Shown: positions 7,965-14,072 of the stretch, piece by piece | Position numbering within the stretch: the stretch's first letter is position 1 | Layout of the letters: every line of letters begins with the position of its first letter | Source of the DNA: Nocardioides sp. zg-1308 | GTDB taxonomy: Bacteria > Actinomycetota > Actinomycetes > Propionibacteriales > Nocardioidaceae | Direction of reading: 5' to 3' | Assembly (NCBI RefSeq): GCF_013155375.1 | Contig: NZ_JABJQY010000002.1 | Span: forward strand, 310,001 to 374,000 | DNA: 64,000 bases | Made by a program: the position numbers and the translations under genes | The notes under the pieces: model-generated | Told to the model about the DNA's origin: nothing | Database searches by the model: none | What the model saw: only the letters and a program-made list of their open reading frames with translations

Positions 7965-8350
7965 CGGGGCTGAGGGCCGCTGCGCGCCACACGTACGGCG
8001 GCCCAGAAGAGGTACGCCGCCGCGGCGCCGAGGAGCACGCCCCACAGCCAGCTCTCCTCGACCGCGCCGACCACGGCGGTGACGGCTGCCCAGGTGCCGA
8101 GCAGCACGAAGGTGGCCAGCCCGACGGCCCGTCCCGTCGGCGATCCGGGCTCGGGGGGCCGGGTGCCGACGACGGCCCCGATGAGGCACACCACCCCGAA
8201 CACGATGAACGCGGACGCCCACGCCCGACCGAACGCACTGTCGGCCTCGAGGACGAGTCCGACCCCCAGGGCGACGGCCAGCACCCCGGTGCCGCCCGCG
8301 AGCACGGCCGAGACGGTCCCGAGCCTGCGCCGCGCGGTCAGCTGAACCAC
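7961..8350 (-). CDS. Four-helix membrane protein, candidate immunity protein
   Basis: 129 aa with four predicted membrane segments (about residues 12-34, 42-62, 75-97, 100-120) and almost no soluble domain. I recognise no family. It begins at GTG 8350, inside the 3' end of the WXG-type gene (13-bp overlap), and is the last gene of a five-gene coupled operon. A small polytopic protein directly after a secreted-type protein with a glycine-zipper tail is the layout of membrane-active effector/immunity pairs such as TspA-TsaI in Staphylococcus. That role is inference only. Confidence 0.7.
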   Translation of the reverse strand: MVQLTARRRLGTVSAVLAGGTGVLAVALGVGLVLEADSAFGRAWASAFIVFGVVCLIGAVVGTRPPEPGSPTGRAVGLATFVLLGTWAAVTAVVGAVEESWLWGVLLGAAAAYLFWAAVRVARSGPQPR

Positions 8351-9606
8351 CCACCGATCGTGTCGCCGACGCTCGAGACGCCGTCAGCGATGGCCTCGCC
8401 GGTGTCCTCCAGCGCGTCGACACCTTCGTCCCAGGCCTTGCCGACGTCGGGACCGTTCTCGAAGAAGGAGTCGATGGCGCCGTCGGCGAAGATGGCGATG
8501 CCGGCGCCGACCACGGTCCCGACCACGGCACCGACCGCGGTGCCCACCCCGGGCACCACGGAGCCGGCGGTGGCGCCGATGAGCGCCGCAGTCCCGACGC
8601 TGGCGCCGAAGCCTGCTGCCGCACCGAGGCCCGCGGAGACCCCTTGCGAGACGATGATCTGCTCGGTCGTCTCCCCCTCCTGCCAGTCGTTGTAGGCGCC
8701 GAGGCCCAGGCCGAGCGGCCCCAGGATCTTGCCGGCACGCCCGAGGTAGCGCAGGGTTCGGGAGTCGGCCAGCTCGCCCGACTGGCGCAGCAGGTCCTCG
8801 GCCTCGTCGAGCTTGCCCTGGATGGCGAGCCGGTCCGCCTCCAGCCGAGCCTCGTCCAGGGTCTGGAAGAAGAACCACTTGCGCTTCATGTAGCGCTCGG
8901 GGTGCGCCTGGAGGTCGTCGATGGCGCGGGTGGCCTCGTCGACGAGGTCCTCGGCGGACGTCAGCAGCTTGGACTGGTTCAGCGAGATGCTGACGCCGAT
9001 GACACCGGCCGCCGCGTCGCCGACGATGTCGCCCAGCGTGAGGATCCAGGCCGCGTGCGTGCCGGGGAGGTAGTCGTCCTGCAGCTCGCGGCACGCGGCG
9101 GCGTAGTAGCGGTCGATGCGCGCCGCCTCGGTCTCGGCGTCGTAGTAGGCCTGCAGCAGCTCCTGGTGGGCGTTGTAGGCCTCCACCCGCGTGTTGTGCT
9201 CCGCGACCTCCTCGGGTGTCCCCTCGAAGCCGACCGGGGGCCGCGCGGGACCCGCGCCGGGGTGCTCCACCACGAAGCCCGCCACGGTGAGCCCCTTGCC
9301 GCGCGCGGTGGACCGGACGTCGCCCATCTGGTCCTGGGCACGGCGGAGCTTCTCGGCGAAGTCGTCGAGGTCACCGGCCATCTTTTTCGTCGCCGCCGCC
9401 AGGTCGTCGGACTTGTCGCGGATGCGTCGGGCGATGTCCGCGAACTCCTCGCCGGCCACGGAGTCCCACCCCGCCTCGGCGTCGCGGCGTGAGCCGTTGG
9501 CGGCATCGGCGGCCGCCGTGAGCTTCGGCTCCAGGCTGCCCCGGAGCCACGTGGCGGCCCCCTCGATGCCGCCGGGTGACCCGAGGATCTCCGTCTCGAT
9601 GCTCAC
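8338..9606 (-). CDS. Putative type VII-secreted protein: WXG-like N-terminus, glycine-zipper C-terminus
   Basis: 422 aa. The first 100 residues are a helical hairpin with AGWDSVAGEEF (W47) in the place of a WXG turn, like putative T7SS signal domains. The middle (100-310) is helical and charged. Residues about 320-381 are Gly/Ala/Val-rich with repeated GxxxG spacing (for example GTAVGAVVGTVVGAG), a pattern found in membrane-inserting toxins and glycine-zipper proteins. There is no Sec signal. GTG 9606 overlaps the preceding stop by 4 bp. No EccC, EccB or mycosin gene is in the window. Toxin activity is inferred, not shown. Confidence 0.75.
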   Translation of the reverse strand: MSIETEILGSPGGIEGAATWLRGSLEPKLTAAADAANGSRRDAEAGWDSVAGEEFADIARRIRDKSDDLAAATKKMAGDLDDFAEKLRRAQDQMGDVRSTARGKGLTVAGFVVEHPGAGPARPPVGFEGTPEEVAEHNTRVEAYNAHQELLQAYYDAETEAARIDRYYAAACRELQDDYLPGTHAAWILTLGDIVGDAAAGVIGVSISLNQSKLLTSAEDLVDEATRAIDDLQAHPERYMKRKWFFFQTLDEARLEADRLAIQGKLDEAEDLLRQSGELADSRTLRYLGRAGKILGPLGLGLGAYNDWQEGETTEQIIVSQGVSAGLGAAAGFGASVGTAALIGATAGSVVPGVGTAVGAVVGTVVGAGIAIFADGAIDSFFENGPDVGKAWDEGVDALEDTGEAIADGVSSVGDTIGGWFS

Positions 9607-9899
9607 TGCTCCATCACCTGGCGGATCCGACCCATGCCGGCGGAGGCGTCGGCGTCGGCGCGCTGGTAGTAGCCGCGCGCGAGCCGGACGCCCTCGGCCG
9701 TCCCGGTGAGCCCCTGGGAGACGTTGCCCGCGCTGGTCACGACCTGGCTGAGCATGCTCGCCACCACGGCCGTCATCGGGCCCGCGTCGACCCCGCGCGG
9801 GACGCTCCCCGCCAGGCCCTCGAGCCCCTCGGCCGCACCTTCGAGGTCGCCCGCGATCGTGTCGAGGGTGGCGAGGTCGACATCGATGCCGCCGCTCAT
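9603..9899 (-). CDS. Small WXG100/EspC-like helical protein
   Basis: 98 aa, predicted to be all helix. It has the size and composition of ESX-associated EspC-like or WXG100-superfamily proteins: IDVDLATLDTIAGDLEGAAE at the start, a Gly/Ser-rich centre, and a C-terminal helix with GYYQRADADASAGM. A classical central WxG is missing. ATG 9899 overlaps the upstream stop in an ATGA; a longer frame upstream is low-complexity shadow. It probably pairs with, or helps export, the WXG-like protein encoded next. Confidence 0.7.
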   Translation of the reverse strand: MSGGIDVDLATLDTIAGDLEGAAEGLEGLAGSVPRGVDAGPMTAVVASMLSQVVTSAGNVSQGLTGTAEGVRLARGYYQRADADASAGMGRIRQVMEQ

Positions 9900-10258
9900 C
9901 CGTGCACCTCCCGCAGCTCGTCGCCGCTCGCGGCCGGGTCGTCGCGCAGGCCCGGGTCGACGTCGAGGAACAGCAGGTCGTAGGGCGTCTGGTCGTGGAT
10001 GCGCTGGAGCGCGGCGACGTCGCAGAGCAGCCAGGGGGTGTCCGGGAGGTACCACCGGTGGAGCCGGTCGATGGCCGAGTAGGTGTAGAGGGCGGTGCGG
10101 CCGTCGGCGACGTGGTGGAGCAGGACGCGGCGCGAGGCCACCTCCGCCTCCGCGGTCGTGGGCACGTAGACCACCGGCGGCAGCTGCGGCCGCTGCGGCC
10201 GGTCGTCGGTCCGGTCCCTGTCAGGGGTGGTCGGGAGGTCGGTCACGGAAGCAGTCAC
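9896..10258 (-). CDS. SAV_915/SseB-like small protein
   Basis: 120 aa, soluble. The core runs VVYVPTTAEAE ... RTALYTYSAIDRLHRW ... LLCDVAALQRIHDQ ... DLLFLDVDPG. This resembles the SAV_915 family of actinobacteria, which is related to the SseB N-terminal domain, itself often found in T7SS and type III-linked loci. Starts at GTG 10258, overlapping the upstream stop by 4 bp. A partner or chaperone role in the operon is possible. The family call is from memory of its pattern and is moderate. Confidence 0.6.
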   Translation of the reverse strand: MTASVTDLPTTPDRDRTDDRPQRPQLPPVVYVPTTAEAEVASRRVLLHHVADGRTALYTYSAIDRLHRWYLPDTPWLLCDVAALQRIHDQTPYDLLFLDVDPGLRDDPAASGDELREVHG

Positions 10259-11070
10259 TCCTGGACGTGGTGATGATGAGGGGGACGGGGCGTGGCCCGC
10301 TGTCCACCTTCCCCCGTACGGCTCGTCCCAATCCTGCCGGTGCGGTCGGCGAGGTCGAGCTCCGACCGTAGCCAGTCCGCGACCTCGGCGGGGCGGTGGC
10401 CGACGTCCTCGGCATCGAGCACGAGCACGCGGGCGCTGGGCGCCCGCCGCCGCCACGGGCGGGGGCAGGCGAACCACGTGGCGTCGTCGTCGAGGTCGAC
10501 GACGACCCGCCGGCCGCTGCTGCGGACCCGGCGCACGGACCCGCGGGCGGCGCGGGCGCGCCCGACGGGCGAGTCGGCCACCACCTCGTCGGGGGTGAGC
10601 CACAGCGCCGGCCGACGGCGCCTGCCGAGCACGACCAGCGCGACGCGCGCCGCGAACCAGAGCCCGACCAGGCCCGGGACCGCTCCGACCACGGCCCACG
10701 ACCCGCCCTCGGCGAGACCCGCCGCGAGCAGCGCCAGTCCCGTGGCGGCGAGGCCCAGGTCGAGGGCGTTCGCGTGCCACCACGGTGCCGCCCACGACCG
10801 CAGGCCGACCGCCGGGCGGCCCGCCACGGTGCCCTCGCCGATCGTCGGCAGCCGCGAGGTGGTGGTGACCACCACCGCGAGCAGCACGGTCGCCGCGACG
10901 GCGAAGGTGGTGTAGAGCACGACCAGCCAGAGGGCGGGAGGTGCGCCTGCTGACAGCTCGGGTGCGGCGACCGCGACGAGCAGTCCACCGAGCCCGGCGA
11001 GCACCAGGTCGACGAGGACCTCGCCCCACTTCTCGCGGCCGGCGAAGCCGACGACGGCAGGGCGTGTCAT
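10255..11070 (-). CDS. Membrane protein with C-terminal PH-like domain
   Basis: 271 aa. Four hydrophobic segments (about 18-36, 45-68, 103-120, 125-148) are followed by a soluble domain with LWLTPDEVVADSP and VDLDDDATWFACP that resembles bacterial PH-like folds of YdbT/YvbH-type membrane proteins. It is the first gene of the coupled T7-like operon, with a leaderless promoter (TAGACT 6 nt before ATG 11070). A membrane anchor or assembly role for the downstream proteins is reasonable but unproven. Confidence 0.65.
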   Translation of the reverse strand: MTRPAVVGFAGREKWGEVLVDLVLAGLGGLLVAVAAPELSAGAPPALWLVVLYTTFAVAATVLLAVVVTTTSRLPTIGEGTVAGRPAVGLRSWAAPWWHANALDLGLAATGLALLAAGLAEGGSWAVVGAVPGLVGLWFAARVALVVLGRRRRPALWLTPDEVVADSPVGRARAARGSVRRVRSSGRRVVVDLDDDATWFACPRPWRRRAPSARVLVLDAEDVGHRPAEVADWLRSELDLADRTGRIGTSRTGEGGQRATPRPPHHHHVQE

Positions 11071-11076
11071 GCGGGC

Positions 11077-11082
11077 AGTCTA
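11077..11082 (-). promoter_or_regulatory. -10 element (leaderless) for the T7-like operon
   Basis: TAGACT on the minus strand, 6 nt before ATG 11070. It is back to back with the ligC -10, so both promoters share a region of about 40 bp. Confidence 0.6.
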
Positions 11083-11098
11083 GGAGGGCGACCAGCAC

Positions 11099-11104
11099 TA
11101 GGCT
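11099..11104 (+). promoter_or_regulatory. -10 element (leaderless) for ligC
   Basis: TAGGCT, 6 nt before GTG 11111. Confidence 0.6.
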
Positions 11105-11110
11105 TCAGCC

Positions 11111-12232
11111 GTGGACCTCCCCGTGATGCCGCCCGTGCAGCCGATGCTCGCCAAGAGCGTGAGCGGCGTGCCAGACCCGGCCAAGCACGGCGGACTCAGC
11201 TTCGAGCCCAAGTGGGACGGCTTCCGCTGCCTGGTCTTCAAGGACGGCGACGAGGTCGAGCTGGCCAGCCGCAACACCAAGCCGCTGACCCGCTACTTCC
11301 CCGAGGTCGTCGAGGCCGTGCGACGCCAGCTGCCGGACCGCATCGTGCTGGACGGCGAGATCTTCGTCGGCCTGCAGGGTGCCGAGGGCTGGCGCCTGGA
11401 GTTCGAGACGCTGCAGGAGCGCATCCACCCCGCGGCCAGCCGCGTCGACAAGCTGGCCGTCGAGACGCCCGCGGGCTTCGTCGCCTTCGACCTGCTCGCG
11501 CTGGGCGACGAGTCCTACCTCCACCGTCCGCTGTCCGAGCGCCGCGCCGCGCTGGTCGAGGCGCTCGCGCACCTCGACGGCGAGGGGCCGTGCTTCCTCA
11601 CCCGCACCACCGAGGACGCCGCCGAGGCCGAGCGGTGGTTCGAGGAGTTCGAGGGCGCCGGCCTGGACGGCGTCGTCGCCAAGCCGCTCGGCTCGCCCTA
11701 CGAGCCCAACAAGCGCACCATGCTCAAGATCAAGCACGAGCGCACCGCCGACGTCGTCCTGGCCGGCTACCGCGAGCACAAGACCTCGACCCCGGAGCAG
11801 CCGCTCATCGGGTCGCTGCTGCTCGGGCTCTACGACGACGACGGCGAGCTGCAGCACATCGGCGTCTCGGCCAGCTTCACCGCGGCTCGGCGGGCCGAGC
11901 TCTGGCTGGAGCTCCAGCCGCTCGTGTGCGACATCGCCGACCACCCGTGGGGCAGGTGGAACGAGTTCCTCACCGCCAACCCCGACCGCGTCCCCGGCAC
12001 GCAGAGCCGCTGGAGCGCGGGCAAGGACCTCGGCTTCACGGCGCTGCGCCCCGAGCGGGTGCTCGAGGTGAAGTACGACCACATGGAGGGCCGGCGCTTC
12101 CGGCACACCGCCCACTTCAAACGCTGGCGCACCGACCGCGACCCGGAGAGCTGCGGCTACGCCCAGCTCGACGAGCCGGCCGGCTACGACCTCAGCAGGA
12201 TCCTCAGCACCGAACCCGGAGGCGAGTCATGA
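11111..12232 (+). CDS. ligC: ATP-dependent DNA ligase, LigC type
   Basis: Seals DNA nicks using ATP. Motif I FEPKWDGFR (residues 31-39) holds the nucleophilic Lys34. DGEIF (motif III), DGVVAK (motif IV) and MLKIKHERTADVV (motif V) follow, and an OB-fold domain fills the C-terminal 120 residues. At 373 aa it is a LigC-type enzyme with no polymerase or nuclease fusion. Known LigC proteins act in alternative end joining or excision repair. The next gene overlaps by 4 bp. A LigD-type polymerase is encoded 4.6 kb away; no ku gene is present. Confidence 0.92.
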   Translation: MDLPVMPPVQPMLAKSVSGVPDPAKHGGLSFEPKWDGFRCLVFKDGDEVELASRNTKPLTRYFPEVVEAVRRQLPDRIVLDGEIFVGLQGAEGWRLEFETLQERIHPAASRVDKLAVETPAGFVAFDLLALGDESYLHRPLSERRAALVEALAHLDGEGPCFLTRTTEDAAEAERWFEEFEGAGLDGVVAKPLGSPYEPNKRTMLKIKHERTADVVLAGYREHKTSTPEQPLIGSLLLGLYDDDGELQHIGVSASFTAARRAELWLELQPLVCDIADHPWGRWNEFLTANPDRVPGTQSRWSAGKDLGFTALRPERVLEVKYDHMEGRRFRHTAHFKRWRTDRDPESCGYAQLDEPAGYDLSRILSTEPGGES

Positions 12233-12831
12233 CCGAGACGACCGACAACATCCCCGACGACGGCACCACCGGCGACTCCATCCACGACGGGCGGGGCACT
12301 TACGACGTCGTGCTGCTCGTCGAGCAGGCGCTCACCGCCGCCGACGCCCAGCAGGTCCGGTCCCTCCACACCGAGATCGCGGACCCGGTGGTCTACCACG
12401 TCCTGCTGCCGCTCGAGGACGCCGCGGCCCGGATCGAGGCGTCCCTCGGGACGATCGGCGCCGGGGACCTCATGGCGGCACCAGCCATGGCGATGAACGA
12501 CGTCGACATCGAGGCCCTGCGGCGCGAGTGCGAGGAGAGCTCCTCCTCCGACCTCCACAAGACCCTCGCCGCGATCCATGCCGCCGGGGGCCAGGCCACC
12601 GGCAAGGTGACGTCCGAGCCGCCGGTCGACGCCCTCGCCGCGCTGGTCACGGCCGTCGACGCCCGCGAGGCGATCATCCTCACCCGCCCGCACGTCGTGG
12701 CTGAGTTCTTTCACATCGACTGGACCTCGCGGGCGCGCCGCAAGCTCGGCGTGCCGGTGCTGCACCTCATCGAGCACGAGAACTTCGACGAGCAGGCCTC
12801 CGGGTCCGGGGAGGGCATCAGCGGCGTCTGA
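12229..12831 (+). CDS. Conserved hypothetical protein, possible stress-protein fold
   Basis: 200 aa. After a disordered acidic N-terminus (about 25 residues) comes TYDVVLLVEQALTAADAQQV, then VYHVLLPLED and a late strand-helix unit with AIILTRPHVVAEFFHIDW and VPVLHLIEH. The alternating pattern resembles USP-like proteins, but no nucleotide-binding GxxG motif is clear. Its ATG overlaps the ligC stop (ATGA), so it is co-translated with the ligase and may serve in the same DNA-damage or stationary-phase response. Function unknown. Confidence 0.7.
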   Translation: MTETTDNIPDDGTTGDSIHDGRGTYDVVLLVEQALTAADAQQVRSLHTEIADPVVYHVLLPLEDAAARIEASLGTIGAGDLMAAPAMAMNDVDIEALRRECEESSSSDLHKTLAAIHAAGGQATGKVTSEPPVDALAALVTAVDAREAIILTRPHVVAEFFHIDWTSRARRKLGVPVLHLIEHENFDEQASGSGEGISGV

Positions 12832-12836
12832 GCGGC

Positions 12837-12860
12837 CCGGGGTCGAGGGTCCGACCCCGG
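12837..12860. terminator. Two-way terminator hairpin
   Basis: A perfect 9-bp stem (CCGGGGTCG / CGACCCCGG) with a 6-nt loop sits between convergent genes ending at 12831 and 12873. Confidence 0.65.
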
Positions 12861-12872
12861 CTCGGCGGCAGC

Positions 12873-13985
12873 TCAGCCCCGGCGGGTCACCCTGCGCACG
12901 ACCGCCTTGCGCAGGATCGCCGCGGCCTCACGTCCGCCGACCGCCGGCGGCTGGGCACGACGGGCGCGCTCGAGGTCGCGTCGCAGCTGGTGCACGGTCG
13001 CCCGCTGCGCCTCACGCGCCTCGCGCCCGGCGAGCGTCGCCTCGGCCCGGGTGTGGTCGAACGTCAGCGCCACCGCGTCGGCGTACCGCGCGGTGTAGTC
13101 CGCGTGGATCTCGTCGAGGCGCTGCTGGGCCGCCGCGTCGTGGGGCTTGTCGGTGAGCACGCCCAGGAGCTGCCAGACCTCCTCGGCCATCTCGCGCAAC
13201 CAGTCGGGCGTGCGGACGTCGTCCCAGGTGAGCTGCGACTTGCGCATCGACGGCTCGATGAAGTCGTCGACCGGGTGGTGGGTGGTCGAGGACAGGTCGG
13301 TGTCGAACTCGAGGTCCAGCTGCTCCTGCACCGGCGTCAGGGCGGAGCGCCAGTCGGCGAGCAGGTCGGCATAGCGCACGAAGGCGCGCCGGGTGTCGCG
13401 TCCGGCGAGCTCGGTCAGCAGCGCCGCGTGGACCCAGCCGGCGACGTTGGAGGTCTCCTTGGTCAGCCGCAGGTCCTCGGACTGGCTGGAGAGGTAGGCG
13501 ATGTCGCGCGAGCCGACGACCTCGGCGGGGTGGCGCAGCGCGGTGAGCCACCGCAGGTCGGCGCCGACCTCGGCGCTGACCCGCTCCCACACCTCGGCGA
13601 ACCAGAAGGCGTGCGGGTCCTTGACGACGATCTGCTCGCCCCCCGACCGCTGCAGGGCGAGCTGGCCCGCGAGCCACTCGCGCAGCTCGGCGGTCGGCAC
13701 CCCGGACGCGACGTGCGCGGCCACGAGGTCGACGGCGGCGGGCCGGCTGTCGATGTTGAAGAGCGCGAGCTCCTTGAGGTGCCGCTTGTGGAAGTCGATG
13801 ACCCACTGCGGCTCGTAGAACCCGCGCGGGTTGGTCTCCGACGCCTCGACCTCCGGTTGCGGCACGTGCAGGCCGAGCCGCTTCAGCGTGCCGGCCAGGG
13901 AGCTCGTGCCACTGCGACCGGAACCGGAGACCAGGACGAGCGGGGTGCCCGGCTGCACATCCGGTCGGGAGGAGGACGTCGGCAT
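12873..13985 (-). CDS. Sulfotransferase family protein
   Basis: Predicted PAPS-dependent sulfotransferase, 370 aa. The 5'-phosphosulfate loop is LVSGSGRSGTSSLAGTL (about residues 18-34), followed by RLGLHVPQPE and a second conserved part ALRHPAEVVGSRD, where Arg and Ser contact the 3'-phosphate. The C-terminal 60 residues are basic and helical. The start is decided by TAGGGT 7 nt upstream of ATG 13985. It is divergent from the glycosyltransferase-Stealth gene, so it may sulfate the same glycan or cell-wall polymer. Confidence 0.8.
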   Translation of the reverse strand: MPTSSSRPDVQPGTPLVLVSGSGRSGTSSLAGTLKRLGLHVPQPEVEASETNPRGFYEPQWVIDFHKRHLKELALFNIDSRPAAVDLVAAHVASGVPTAELREWLAGQLALQRSGGEQIVVKDPHAFWFAEVWERVSAEVGADLRWLTALRHPAEVVGSRDIAYLSSQSEDLRLTKETSNVAGWVHAALLTELAGRDTRRAFVRYADLLADWRSALTPVQEQLDLEFDTDLSSTTHHPVDDFIEPSMRKSQLTWDDVRTPDWLREMAEEVWQLLGVLTDKPHDAAAQQRLDEIHADYTARYADAVALTFDHTRAEATLAGREAREAQRATVHQLRRDLERARRAQPPAVGGREAAAILRKAVVRRVTRRG

Positions 13986-13992
13986 GCCGGTC

Positions 13993-13998
13993 ACCCTA
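13993..13998 (-). promoter_or_regulatory. -10 element (leaderless) for the sulfotransferase gene
   Basis: TAGGGT on the minus strand, 7 nt before ATG 13985. Confidence 0.6.
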
Positions 13999-14072
13999 TC
14001 CGCCGACGCCCGGCATCTAGGATCGTGGCGATCCGATCGGGGACCGCTCACACGGACAGGACTGAGGCACAC

